Assembly (NCBI GenBank): GCA_052143535.1
Contig: JBKQSS010000075.1
Location: 62,001-126,000 of the forward strand
DNA from: JADGRA01 sp052143535
GTDB lineage: Bacteria > Myxococcota > Myxococcia > Myxococcales > Myxococcaceae
Direction: 5' to 3'
Length of the DNA: 64,000 nt
Shown here piece by piece: positions 36,224 through 45,491 of the stretch. Below the pieces are notes generated by a model. That model made no database searches, was not told where the DNA came from, and saw nothing but the letters and a program-made list of their open reading frames with translations. Within the stretch, counting starts at the first letter, position 1, and each line of letters opens with the position of its first letter. Made by a program: the position numbers and the translations under genes.

Positions 36224-37920
36224 GCCGCTGCCCACGGCTGTCGTTGGCGGAGCTCGCGCACGTCCAGCTTGCCCGCCTCCATCAGGCCAGTCTTCGCGTC
36301 GAAAATCCGAAAATCCAGCGTCGAGCGACCGAGCGGTTGCGACTCGACAAAAATGCAGCGGAGCTCGCCCGCTTCAAATCCGCACTGTTCCTGGACGGCA
36401 TTCAGAAGCGACTCTCGGTGCAGGTGCCCATCGCCGAAATTCCAGCCCAGTATGAGGCCGGCGATGACTTCGCCTTCGACGTACTCGTAGTCCTCGAGGC
36501 GCCCCACCGCCCGCGGGATGAGCACTGGCAGGGCGCCACCGTGCAGGTGCATCAGCCTGAAGCCGAGGACTTTTCCAAACAGGCCTACGGCGGTGGCTTT
36601 GTCATAGAAACGGTCCAGCTGGTCGAAAACCCACGGTGCGCTCTTGGTGAGCCGGTCTAGCTTTCGGTAGCTGTCGCCGCGGAAGAGCCAGACCCCGTAT
36701 GCCCAGTTACCGGCGTAGTAGCGCATGGCGAGGAGGAACGAGAAACGCCCCGGGAAAAGGTTGCCGGCTAACGGGATGGCCACCAGCATAAGAGCGAGAA
36801 AAGCCGTCACCCACGCCGGGCCCAGAGCTGCCAGGGTGACGTCGGGATGCGCCCAGAAGAGCGCAAACGCTCCGTAGACCACCATGAAGTTCCATTCGAT
36901 GGGCACCCCCATCGGCACGTTGCTGGTGATGTAGAGGTGCAAAAGCAGCATCAGCACCATGCCCACCACCAGCGAGGGGCCGCCCGGCGACAGAAGAAGG
37001 ATGACCGGAACGCCCAGTTCGAGTGCGGTCCCGGCATGCGCCATCCACTCGGCAAGCCGCGAGGGCCGCAGGTCGTCGGGGTAGCGTCGGTACATCCTCC
37101 GGCGCAACCACGCAAAGCGCAGGAAGGGGCTGTTGCTAGTCATCACGCAGACCACACTCGGGAAGTGGTGGTTAAGCTTCGAGAAGCCAGCCCAGAACCA
37201 GAGGGCGAGCTGCACCGCCTTCGCGCCGGCAATCCAGTTGCTGGCGAAGGCGAAGCACACCGTCGTGGTCCAGTAGTGCTCGGCGCGGAGAGCGAGAAAT
37301 ACGGTCCGGTCGGCCAGCCCAACCAGAGGAACCAGCACCACCACCGGGAGGAGGTACGCTGCATCGAGCGCGGGTGCGATGAGCGCCCGCACCAGCGCGA
37401 GCAGCAGGGCGGCATAGAGCACCACGTCCACCCACGTCCGCCGGGTGCCGCCAAGGAGGGGCAGGGACGGAAACAGCGGCAGCTTGGTGGTGCCCGGTCT
37501 CAGAAAGTACAGAAAGCCACCGAGGGGCGGAAAGTAGCGTCCGGTGAGGGGACCGCTGCCGCAGCCCAGCCCGAGGCCTTCAAAAAGCATGCTCCACAGG
37601 ATGGCCTTCTGGAAGGCAACCGGCGCAAGCCACCAAGAGGCGATGGAGGTCAGCCCCCCCAGGCCCGGGGTGAAGCTGCAGAAGAAGACCCACGCGCCGA
37701 TGTAGAGGAGCAACTTGAAGGCGTGAATGGCGTAAGCGCCGAGGGGTGTCCCATAGCCCTGGATGGCCCAGGCCTGACAAACCATCCGCCCGCGCTCCTC
37801 GAGTGGCTTCTTCGCCCAGAGGAGCGCGTCATAGGGCGGTGGAGTCGGCTGAAGCAGCTTCACGAGCACCTCGAGCCTTGGAAGGGATTTGCCGGCAAGG
37901 TAGCCCAGTCGTCGGCGCAT
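36220..37920 (-). CDS. DUF3556-type polytopic membrane protein
   Basis: 566 residues with about ten membrane helices between 80 and 410 and a soluble C-terminal part (from about 440). HHFPSVVCVMTSNSP and PMGVPIEWNFMVVYG are strong DUF3556-like signatures known from actinobacteria and proteobacteria. Function unknown. It heads the operon with the FAD oxidoreductase and SnoaL-like protein and faces the PadR regulator across 160 bases. Confidence 0.75.
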   Translation of the reverse strand: MRRRLGYLAGKSLPRLEVLVKLLQPTPPPYDALLWAKKPLEERGRMVCQAWAIQGYGTPLGAYAIHAFKLLLYIGAWVFFCSFTPGLGGLTSIASWWLAPVAFQKAILWSMLFEGLGLGCGSGPLTGRYFPPLGGFLYFLRPGTTKLPLFPSLPLLGGTRRTWVDVVLYAALLLALVRALIAPALDAAYLLPVVVLVPLVGLADRTVFLALRAEHYWTTTVCFAFASNWIAGAKAVQLALWFWAGFSKLNHHFPSVVCVMTSNSPFLRFAWLRRRMYRRYPDDLRPSRLAEWMAHAGTALELGVPVILLLSPGGPSLVVGMVLMLLLHLYITSNVPMGVPIEWNFMVVYGAFALFWAHPDVTLAALGPAWVTAFLALMLVAIPLAGNLFPGRFSFLLAMRYYAGNWAYGVWLFRGDSYRKLDRLTKSAPWVFDQLDRFYDKATAVGLFGKVLGFRLMHLHGGALPVLIPRAVGRLEDYEYVEGEVIAGLILGWNFGDGHLHRESLLNAVQEQCGFEAGELRCIFVESQPLGRSTLDFRIFDAKTGLMEAGKLDVRELRQRQPWAAA

Positions 37921-38029
37921 TGGCTGACGGTGCAGTCCTTCCTTCGTTAGGGCGCGCGCTCCCCCTCAGGCCAACCCACCGTGGGTGCCGGTCGGACGTC
38001 GCCGCTTGCACCAGACTCGAAAGGGAGCT

Positions 38030-38063
38030 ATCTATAGATACATCTAAAGACACATCTCTAGAT
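38030..38063. promoter_or_regulatory. Repeat-rich operator candidate for the PadR regulator
   Basis: Palindrome ATCTATAGAT (38030-38039) and near-palindrome ATCTCTAGAT (38054-38063), with direct repeats AGATACATCT (38036-38045) and AGACACATCT (38048-38057) twelve bases apart. Lies between divergent PadR and DUF3556 genes, so it may control both. Confidence 0.65.
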
Positions 38064-38082
38064 GGGTCGAGAGGAGAGCGGC

Positions 38083-38658
38083 GTGCACGAGGGACATTGG
38101 GACTGGGAGCGTCATTTCATGGGTCGGGGCTTTCGCGGACGCCGAGGCGGTGGCGCGGACTTCTGGGAAGTCTTTGGCGGCCCTCCGCCGCGGGCGGACC
38201 GCGGGGCAGTGCGGTACCTCGTCCTGGACGCCATCGAGAAGCAAGCGCGCCATGGTTACGAGATTATGCAAGCCATTGAGGACCGGAGCGGACGGACCTA
38301 CCGCCCCAGCCCGGGCGTCATTTACCCGACGCTTCAACTGCTAGAGGAGTTGGGCCATGCGCGCGTTGAGGAGCGCGATGGCCGCAAGGTGTACGCCATC
38401 ACCGCAGACGGGAAGCGCGACCTCGAGGAGCACCGCGAGGAGGTGACCGACTTCTACGAGCGGTCCGGCGCCGGGAGCTGGGAGGAGTACGCCGAGGAGC
38501 TGGGGGACCTCATCAAACACGCCACTCGGCTCTTCAAGGTCTTCCGACACTCCGCCCGCCACGGCAGGCTCAGCCCAGCGACGATGAAGAAGGTGCGCGG
38601 GGTCCTCGACGAGGCGATGGCCAAAATCGAAGCACTGGTGGACACGGACCGGAGCTGA
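38083..38658 (+). CDS. PadR-family transcriptional regulator
   Basis: 191 residues. A Gly/Arg-rich N-terminus (FMGRGFRGRRGGGADF) precedes the winged HTH (about 45-120: VRYLVLDAIEKQARHGYEIM, then SPGVIYPTLQLLEELGH and DGRKVYAITADGK) and a helical dimer domain. The GTG at 38083 is chosen since GAGAGGAG lies six bases upstream; ATG at 38062 lacks such a site and sits inside the operator repeats. Likely repressor of itself and the DUF3556 operon. Confidence 0.87.
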   Translation: MHEGHWDWERHFMGRGFRGRRGGGADFWEVFGGPPPRADRGAVRYLVLDAIEKQARHGYEIMQAIEDRSGRTYRPSPGVIYPTLQLLEELGHARVEERDGRKVYAITADGKRDLEEHREEVTDFYERSGAGSWEEYAEELGDLIKHATRLFKVFRHSARHGRLSPATMKKVRGVLDEAMAKIEALVDTDRS

Positions 38659-38741
38659 CCGTCAAGCGAGTCGGGTCTGGCTCTGGAACGAACCCAGGGC
38701 CAACCGGCGACGCCCCATGCCATGCTCGGCTGCATGCTCGC

Positions 38742-40355
38742 ATGCGGAACGCCGGCATGACCACCAACTCATCGGCCCCGGCACGGATGCGCTGGTTTGT
38801 CCGTGGAGACGTCGATGGCTTCTTTGGCCTCGCGCTGGACAACCTCGTCCAGCTGCTGGTGCTGTCTGCGTTGTGCCGGACAGTGCTCGGCTTCCCTGAC
38901 GCGCTTCTCTTTGGCCGAGTGTTGCCCGGTGCGGCCGTCTCTCTCCTAGTCGGCAACGTCTTCTACGCGTGGCAGGCGATGGCGCTCGGGCGGACCACCG
39001 GCCGGGCGGATGTGTGCGCGCTTCCCTATGGCATCAACACGGTGTCGCTCTTCGCCTACGTCTTCCTCGTCATGCTGCCGGCCAAGCTCGCCGCGCAGGC
39101 AGCCGGAGAGGCCGACCCGGCCCGGGTGGCCTGGCATGCGGGCCTGGTGGCCTGCTTCGGCTCGGGGATGATTGAGCTGCTGGGGAGCGCAGTGGCCGAG
39201 CGCATCCGAAGGGCCACCCCGCGTGCCGCGTTGCTCTCCACGCTCGCCGGAATCGCCCTGACTTTCATCGCCATTGGCTTTCTGTTCCGCACCTATACCC
39301 GGCCCGTGATTGGCCTCGGCACGCTGGCGGTCATTTTTGTCGTGTACTTCGGCCGGGTGTCGTTTCGCGGAGGCCTGCCCGGGGGCTTCGTGGCGGTGGC
39401 CCTCGGTGTGGCGTTCGCCTGGCTCACGGGTCTGGCACCGACCGGCCCCACTCCTGCTCCGCCGGCACTCCATCTGCCGCTACCTGTCCTAGGGGAGCTC
39501 TTCACCGCGCTGACCGGCCATTACCTGCTCGGCTACTTCTCCGTCATTCTGCCGATGGGCCTCTTCGCCACCATCGGCTCGCTGCAAAACATAGAGTCCG
39601 CCCGAGCCGCCGGAGACGTGTACCCAGTTCGCAGCTCCCTCGCGATGAACGGTCTGGGGACGCTGGCCGCCTGCGCCTTCGGTTCGTGCTTCCCGACGAC
39701 GCTCTACATCGGCCACCCGGGTTGGAAGGCCATGGGGGCCCGTGCAGGGTACTCAGTCCTCAATGGCGCATTCATGAGCCTTATCTGCTTCACCGGGACA
39801 CTGGGGTGGATTGCCTGGGCCGTCCCAGTCGACGCCGGGATGGCCATTGTCCTCTGGATTGGCATCGTCATTGCTGGGCAAGCATTTCAGGCGACGCCAC
39901 GTCGTCATGCTCCGGCGGTGGTCGTGGGCCTACTGCCCAGCATCGCCGGGTGGGGCGCCTATATGGCCAAGGCCGGGCTCCATGCGGCCGGAATGGGCGG
40001 CCCGAATGGAGCGCCGTTCTCGCCAACGCTAGTCGGAGTATTTGAGCGGTCGGACATTTGGTTTGACGGCGCACTCCGATTGGAGCAGGGCTTCATCCTG
40101 AGCAGCATGCTGCTCGCGGCTGCCACTGTGGCTGTCATCGAGAGGCGCTTTGTGCAGGCTGGTGCCTGGTGCCTCGGTGGCGCGGCACTTTCCGCCATCG
40201 GGTTGATGCACTCCTACCGCTGGGCGCCGGGGGACACCGTCCTGTCACTCACCCCTGCGTGGCCGTGGGCCGCGGGCTACGCCGTCATGGCAGTCATTTT
40301 CATCCTGGCGAAGTGGGTCACCCTGCCGAGGGTTGACCTCCCAGACGAGGGGTGA
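38742..40355 (+). CDS. NCS2-like permease (xanthine/uracil or related solute carrier)
   Basis: 537 residues with about 13 membrane helices. ALPYGINTVSLFAYVFLVMLP near 100, FATIGSLQNIESARAAGD near 285 and FGSCFPTTLYIGHPGWKAMG near 315 mark a nucleobase-transporter (NCS2) fold. It differs from UraA/XanQ in length and motif details, so the substrate is open. The start could also be ATG at 38757. Confidence 0.75.
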   Translation: MRNAGMTTNSSAPARMRWFVRGDVDGFFGLALDNLVQLLVLSALCRTVLGFPDALLFGRVLPGAAVSLLVGNVFYAWQAMALGRTTGRADVCALPYGINTVSLFAYVFLVMLPAKLAAQAAGEADPARVAWHAGLVACFGSGMIELLGSAVAERIRRATPRAALLSTLAGIALTFIAIGFLFRTYTRPVIGLGTLAVIFVVYFGRVSFRGGLPGGFVAVALGVAFAWLTGLAPTGPTPAPPALHLPLPVLGELFTALTGHYLLGYFSVILPMGLFATIGSLQNIESARAAGDVYPVRSSLAMNGLGTLAACAFGSCFPTTLYIGHPGWKAMGARAGYSVLNGAFMSLICFTGTLGWIAWAVPVDAGMAIVLWIGIVIAGQAFQATPRRHAPAVVVGLLPSIAGWGAYMAKAGLHAAGMGGPNGAPFSPTLVGVFERSDIWFDGALRLEQGFILSSMLLAAATVAVIERRFVQAGAWCLGGAALSAIGLMHSYRWAPGDTVLSLTPAWPWAAGYAVMAVIFILAKWVTLPRVDLPDEG

Positions 40356-40439
40356 GGCGTCGAGGCTAGGGCGGTTCGGTCAGGCAAGCCCATGAACGCC
40401 GATTGGGCTAGCCTCGGGCGCCTCGACATAGGAGTGCGA

Positions 40440-41447
40440 ATGGCCACGACACGACGGAAGCTTCTCCAGACGGCGGGCGCTGCTGCCGCAGGGACGGTGC
40501 TCTTGAGTCGGCCAACAAAGGCTGCCGGAAAGGCAAGCCCGACTTTCTCACCGCGCTCCCTCAGCTACTGCATGTTGCAGGGTCCGAGCGGCATGAGCCT
40601 CGGGGTGAAGCATGATGAGCGCATCCTCGATGTCGGAAAGGCAGGGAAGCTCTTGGGCACAGCGGTACCTGCCAGCACGGACGATGTCATCGCCGGGCGC
40701 AACCTCAAGGGGCTGCAAGAAGCGCTCACTGCGGCTGCCTCCTTGAAGGCCGTCTTTATCCAGCAGAGTAGCGCTCAATTCGGCCCCTGCATCACTGCTC
40801 CCCAGAAAATCATCATGTTGGGCTTCAACTACCGTCGCCACGCGATGGAGACAGGAACGCCCATCCCCAAAGCACCGGTCCTCTTCAATAAATACAACAA
40901 CGCACTTTCCGGTCACGGGGGAATCATCAAGCTCCCTACCCAGGTTGCCTCGAAGTTCGATTACGAGGTCGAGCTCCAGGTCATCATCGGCAAGACGGCA
41001 CACCAGGTGGCCGAGGCGGACGCGCTCGGTTATGTGTTTGGCTATGCCACCGGCAACGATTTCTCGGCGCGCGACCTCCAGTTTCGCGATGGAAAGGCGT
41101 CGCAGTTCATGCTCGGGAAGACGTCCGATGGATTCATGCCCATTGGCCCATGGCTGGTGGGTGCCGAGTTGGTCGGGGACCCTCAGAAGCTAGCCGTGGA
41201 GTGCCGCGTCAACGGCGAGTCGCGCCAGTCCTCAAACACGAGCGACATGATTTTCACCTGTGCCCAAATCATCAGCTACGCCTCACAAGTCTTCACGCTC
41301 TCTCCAGGGGACCTCATCTCAACGGGCACGCCGGAGGGCGTCATTGGCGGCAAGCCGGAGGCACAGCAAGTCTGGCTCAAGCCCGGGGACAAAATCGCCT
41401 GCAGTGTCGAGAAGCTTGGCGAGCTCCAGTTCAACCTGGCGGGGTAA
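40440..41447 (+). CDS. Fumarylacetoacetate hydrolase family protein with Tat-type signal
   Basis: 335 residues. TTRRKLLQTAGAAAAG at 3-18 looks like a twin-arginine export signal, rare for this family. The FAH core has LGFNYRRHAMETG, DYEVELQVIIGK (acidic metal ligands), GYATGNDFSARDLQFRDGK, QFMLGKTSDGFMPIGPWLV and LISTGTPEGVIGGK. Family members hydrolyse or decarboxylate beta-diketo acids. ATG at 40440 is used; an in-frame ATG at 40392 would bury the signal. Confidence 0.85.
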   Translation: MATTRRKLLQTAGAAAAGTVLLSRPTKAAGKASPTFSPRSLSYCMLQGPSGMSLGVKHDERILDVGKAGKLLGTAVPASTDDVIAGRNLKGLQEALTAAASLKAVFIQQSSAQFGPCITAPQKIIMLGFNYRRHAMETGTPIPKAPVLFNKYNNALSGHGGIIKLPTQVASKFDYEVELQVIIGKTAHQVAEADALGYVFGYATGNDFSARDLQFRDGKASQFMLGKTSDGFMPIGPWLVGAELVGDPQKLAVECRVNGESRQSSNTSDMIFTCAQIISYASQVFTLSPGDLISTGTPEGVIGGKPEAQQVWLKPGDKIACSVEKLGELQFNLAG

Positions 41448-41600
41448 TGCAGGCAGCAAGCTTCCCGCCCATCTTGTCGGGCGGTGTGCTGCGGCCAACC
41501 GCGCCCGGTTCAGCCAAACGTTGGGACCGCAATTCCGGTGTTACCGACAGTTCGGACACTTGAACGCAGCCCGAACAGCTCTGGAAAGGAGACAATAATC

Positions 41601-41990
41601 ATGGTGCCAGGCAAAGGAATCATCAGTCTGCCGAGCTCTCGCACGGTCTCAGAAACCCTGGACCGTGTGGAAGCGGCACTTCGAAGCAAAGCGATCACCG
41701 TCTTCGCGCGCGTGGATCATGCGGGCGAGGCAAGAAAGGTGGGATTGGCAATGCCCCCGACCCAGCTGTTGATTTTTGGAAACCCTAAAGGTGGCACCCT
41801 TGTAATGTTGGCTGCTCCCACCGCCGCGATTGATTTGCCGCTGAAAGCCCTGGCGTGGCAAGACGCCGACGGGAAAGTCTGGCTGAGTTATAACGACCCC
41901 GCATTCTTCGCGGCTCGCTTCGGCCTAAGCGACGCTCAAGTCGCGCCGCTCGCCGGAGTCAGCGCCGTCCTGGAACAAGCGTTGAAATAA
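41601..41990 (+). CDS. DUF302-domain protein
   Basis: 129 residues. VSETLDRVEAALRSKAITVFARVDHAGEA and PTQLLIFGNPKGGTLVM are the canonical DUF302 strands and helix. The function of this dimeric fold is unknown. The start follows AAAGGAG by about ten bases. Confidence 0.9.
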   Translation: MVPGKGIISLPSSRTVSETLDRVEAALRSKAITVFARVDHAGEARKVGLAMPPTQLLIFGNPKGGTLVMLAAPTAAIDLPLKALAWQDADGKVWLSYNDPAFFAARFGLSDAQVAPLAGVSAVLEQALK

Positions 41991-42225
41991 GCCTCGGTGG
42001 AAAGGAGGGACGCCGCAGAACCGACAGTGTCACCTCTCGTCGCGCTCGGGTTCTTTGAAGCTGGCGAACCCCTTCCGCTGCGCACGCCGAGCAGCGCCTG
42101 AACGTAGATATCAACCTTCCGGAACCCGGCCTGGCGGCAGGGGGTGCTGAATAACGGGCTCGTGAACAACAAGGCCCCGGCTTGGCCAGCGCGGTCATCG
42201 TCTAGTGCAACTAAGGAGACGGCCA

Positions 42226-42480
42226 ATGAGACGACGACGACTTTCACAAGCAGTCGATTTTGGTGATGTGGCCACGATAGCGACCGCGATTGGCGCAGTT
42301 GCAATTGGCGCGTTCGCAATTGGAACGCTAGCCGTCGGTCGCGTTGCGGTTAGGCGGGCCAAATTCAAATCTCTGGAGATTGAAGACCTCGCCGTGACGC
42401 GACTGCACGCCGGCGAACTCAAGGTGAGCGGCTCGCTTCAATTTCCTGGAAGCGAGGTCGAACGCCAGGTTTCACAATGA
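42226..42480 (+). CDS. Small membrane-associated hypothetical protein with AIG repeats
   Basis: 84 residues. A basic start (MRRRRLSQ) leads into AIGAVAIGAFAIGTLAVGRVAV, a tandem hydrophobic repeat, and then a strand-rich tail (KSLEIEDLAVTRLHAGELKV). It follows AAGGAGA. Function unknown. Confidence 0.6.
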   Translation: MRRRRLSQAVDFGDVATIATAIGAVAIGAFAIGTLAVGRVAVRRAKFKSLEIEDLAVTRLHAGELKVSGSLQFPGSEVERQVSQ

Positions 42481-42514
42481 AGAAGACATCGAACTCATTC
42501 TTGAGGAGCAACTC

Positions 42515-42943
42515 ATGTCACGAGAATCGCGAATGTCCGCGGGAGTTCTTCTCATCGTTCTTCCGACGGTGATGTACGGGGGGATAGCTCTTCTCGGGTT
42601 GCTCATGACCTCTGCGCAAGGGTATGCGGATAACCCGGTGCGGCACGACCTCTGGCGCGCCGGCCACGCCCACGCCGGCGTTTACCTCGTCCTGTCATTG
42701 GTTATGCTTCGATATGTCGACGAGGCGGTCCTCTCCCCATTCTGGAAGTGGCTCGCCCGCGCCGGCGCGCCGATTGCGGCGCTTCTCATCCCGGGTGCGT
42801 TTTTCCTCTCAGTAGCCTCGCCAGACGCTCGGCATCCGAATGGCTTGATAAATTTCGCGTACGTCGGCGCGCTGTTTCTTGCCGCCGCCGTTCTCAGCCT
42901 CGGAGTGGGTCTCATTCGCGCGGCGCGGCGCATGGACCGGTAA
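42515..42943 (+). CDS. Four-helix membrane protein of unknown function
   Basis: 142 residues with four hydrophobic segments (about 9-32, 52-67, 82-100, 112-135). HDLWRAGHAHAGVYLVLSLV is a His-containing loop that recurs in small membrane proteins of this type. The start follows GAGGAG. It is 34 bases after the AIG-repeat gene, possibly an operon. Confidence 0.65.
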   Translation: MSRESRMSAGVLLIVLPTVMYGGIALLGLLMTSAQGYADNPVRHDLWRAGHAHAGVYLVLSLVMLRYVDEAVLSPFWKWLARAGAPIAALLIPGAFFLSVASPDARHPNGLINFAYVGALFLAAAVLSLGVGLIRAARRMDR

Positions 42944-43185
42944 GCGCTTTGTTAAAGGAGGCACGCGCACGGGGTGCACCAGCTCGCTCGCGAGTGGGGT
43001 GGCGCGCCGCCTGAATTGGCCCGCTGTTGGCCGCTTGTGCCCGGCTCCTTGCAGCTGGCTTATGCGTCGGGCGCGTAGGCTCTGCGTACGCGTTGGGTTT
43101 CCCTCAGTGCTGAGGAGCAAGCCCGATTGCTTGGGAAATGGAGGCTCGCTACCATATGTGACGGTCTTCCGCAGGGGGCGCGACG

Positions 43186-44001
43186 ATGGTTGTTAAGGGC
43201 TTCAGCCGCAGAGAGATGCTGCAAGCCGGTACCGTTTCTCTTCTTCCGCTGGCGATGTCGTCCGCGATGGGAATGCCAGCTCTCCGGAAGCCTAATTTCG
43301 CGAATGGCGGGACCGATCCATTTCCAATCCCCTGGCTAGATAAGAATGGGAGCCACAATCAACCGGCTGGCCCCAACCTCGAGCCTTCACACGTGTACCA
43401 TTTCAAGGGGCGGGTGGCTCGGTGCAGCACCTTCCGAGGGATGGGGACGGATAACAATGGGAATCGTGTCGCCTTTGGTAGCCCTACCACCGACTATGGC
43501 GTGATGCGGGGTGAGTACTGGGCAGCGCGCGCTCCGCAGCAAGGTACGATGACCCACATATGACTTACGCTATTTCGGGGACAGGCTGTCCCCGCCAACC
43601 AAATACACGACTTTCATCCGCCCATCTCGCCCTCTGGTTTGTACTGGGTCGTTCCGGTCCCTGACCGTGCCCTGAGCATCAGCAGTGACGGGAAAAGGGC
43701 TACCCTTGAAATGCAGAACGTGGACGTCGTTGATCAGCCGCGGTGGCCAGCGCTGGACGCCGTTGCGACCCCGGCGCGCATGAGCTTCAGGATGCTATGG
43801 GATGCAATCGGAGAGCCCGCCGTCTACGAGGACCCATCCAAGCATTTCCGTTTCACCGGTACGCGGGCGTCGTGCCAGCTCGAAGCTGAAGTTGAGGTCC
43901 CGTCGCTCGGCTTTTCGTGGAAGTCGGATCCGATGAACACGTCGCAGTGCGACTTCGCGATCATCGGTGAAGAAGTGAATGGGCGCTATTACGACAGGTA
44001 G
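43186..44001 (+). pseudogene. Tat-exported protein of unknown function, interrupted by in-frame TGA
   Basis: Two ORFs (43186-43563 and 43639-44001) are in the same frame, separated only by a TGA at 43561-43563. Read through, they give 271 residues with a Tat-type start (FSRREMLQAGTVSLLP). The halves abut sensibly (GTMTHI, then about 18 odd residues, then FHPPISPSGLYWVVPVP). The strange linker contains a perfect hairpin (43576-43594), so an inserted repeat or nonsense mutation is likely. Selenocysteine is a remote alternative. Confidence 0.55.
43576..43594. repeat. Perfect hairpin, REP-like
   Basis: CGGGGACA and TGTCCCCG around GGC, 12 bases after the in-frame TGA. The sequence type (GGGGACAGGCTGTCCCC) resembles REP elements common in large bacterial genomes. 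Confidence 0.5.
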
Positions 44002-44048
44002 ACCCCACAGCCAAAGGTTCTCATGGGTGGCGGTCGAGGACCATTCTT

Positions 44049-44693
44049 CTACCCCTTTGCGAGGGTTACATGCATTGCATTCGGCGTCGAGAGGTGTTCG
44101 ATGAAACGATAGCCGAGTTTTGGTGCGTCAATGCCCGCGAACAGGTGCTCCCCGGAACCGAGCAGGATTGGTGGAATGGCCAGATGCATCTCGTCGACTA
44201 GGCCCGCGCGGAAATACTGTCGGATTGTCGAAACCCCACCGCCGAGTCGAATGTCTTTATCTCCCGCAGCGCCTCGCGCTCGTTCGAGGGCGGCATGAAT
44301 TCCATCCGTCACGAAATAAAAGAGGGTTCCCCCGTCCTTGGCAACGGTGGCGCGCGGATAGTTGGTCAACACGGAGACGGGCGTGTGGAAGGGCGGGTTG
44401 TCGCCCCACCAACCCTCCCAGGCTTCGTCGGGCCAAGGGCCTCGAATGGGCCCAAACATGTTTCGACCAAGGATCCATGCTCCAATGTTCTTGAAGCCGC
44501 GTTCGACGAACTGGTCATCGATGCCCGTTGTTCCCCCATCCTTGCCATGCATCTGTCGAAACGACCGTGTCGCGAACGCCCAATTCTGCAGGGCCATGCC
44601 GCCAACGCCAAGCGGATTGGCGAGCTCTTGCTTCGGGCCGGCACCGTAGCCATCGAGCGATATTGCAAAGCTCTCGACGCGAAGCTTGGGCAT
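44049..44693 (-). CDS. RibD C-terminal/dihydrofolate reductase-like protein
   Basis: 214 residues. LRVESFAISLDGYGAGPKQE at the start, WILGRNMFGPIRGPWPDEAW, DKDIRLGGGVSTIRQYFRAG and MHLAIPPILLGSGEHLF are the strands and NADPH site of the RibD_C/YwjB group. True DHFR activity is doubtful; these are NADPH-dependent reductases of unknown substrate. Confidence 0.9.
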   Translation of the reverse strand: MPKLRVESFAISLDGYGAGPKQELANPLGVGGMALQNWAFATRSFRQMHGKDGGTTGIDDQFVERGFKNIGAWILGRNMFGPIRGPWPDEAWEGWWGDNPPFHTPVSVLTNYPRATVAKDGGTLFYFVTDGIHAALERARGAAGDKDIRLGGGVSTIRQYFRAGLVDEMHLAIPPILLGSGEHLFAGIDAPKLGYRFIEHLSTPNAMHVTLAKG

Positions 44694-44942
44694 GAAGGCT
44701 CCTTTGAGCAGCTAACCGTTTGAAGTTTCTAAACAGCATAAAATACCGAGCCCATTCACGCAGGGAAGCGGCCGATGGCAGAGCGCGGCACGCGGGCCGC
44801 CTTACAGCAAGAGTGAACAGAGCCCGGCCCGTACCTTGAATTCGTTCGCGCCACCGGGGCTGGCGTCGCGTCGAACGCCCATGACGAGTGGCGCCCAGCG
44901 CGGAAATGTGCTGTCGCCCTTGTCTCACAAGGAGATGCTCTC

Positions 44943-45416
44943 ATGGGACGCGTCCTCGTTGCTTCGTCACTGCTCGTTCTCTGCGGCTGTCCACATCAAG
45001 AGAGAGCTTCCGGAGCTCGAGACGCGAGCGCCTTGAGAACCGCCATCGAGCAGAACGAAGCGCGGTTTGCGCACGCGCTGAAGGCTAACGATGCGACGAC
45101 CATCGCAGGCTTCTTCACCGAGGATGGTCTCATCATCCCCGGGTGGCAGAAGGGAAACGTACAGGGCCGCGCTGCCATCCAAGCTTATTACAGCAAGCGC
45201 TTCGAGACGGCCCATTTCCTCGACGCCGTGATTACGACGGCCAGCATCGGGACCAGCGGGGACCTGGCGTACGAATCAGGAACGAACAGGCTCACCCGCA
45301 AGACGGGCGATGCGGCTCCAGTGACGACAACCGGCCGATACCTGACGATTTGGCACCGCGAATCCGATGATCACTGGCGCATCCAGGTTGACATGGTGAT
45401 CGTGGATCCACCCTAG
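44943..45416 (+). CDS. SnoaL-like (SgcJ/EcaC-type) lipoprotein
   Basis: 157 residues. LLVLCGC gives a lipobox with Cys17 after a short signal. The NTF2-like fold follows: LRTAIEQNEARFAHALKAND, IAGFFTEDGLIIPGW and TTTGRYLTIWHRESDDHWRI. Often annotated as SgcJ/EcaC oxidoreductase family, although no activity is shown. Anchored outside the cytoplasm. Confidence 0.85.
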   Translation: MGRVLVASSLLVLCGCPHQERASGARDASALRTAIEQNEARFAHALKANDATTIAGFFTEDGLIIPGWQKGNVQGRAAIQAYYSKRFETAHFLDAVITTASIGTSGDLAYESGTNRLTRKTGDAAPVTTTGRYLTIWHRESDDHWRIQVDMVIVDPP

Positions 45417-45491
45417 CGGTCCTTTCGATCTTCTCGCCGACATGCGACTCGGACCATCGTCGGCACTGCCGAGTTGCCTGTTGGTGAATAG

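Noticed and set aside
43561..43594. Hairpin after TGA as a second SECIS
   Set aside because: The loop lacks GGUCU, the stem is a plain palindrome and surrounding residues do not fit a known selenoprotein; a REP-type repeat is more likely.
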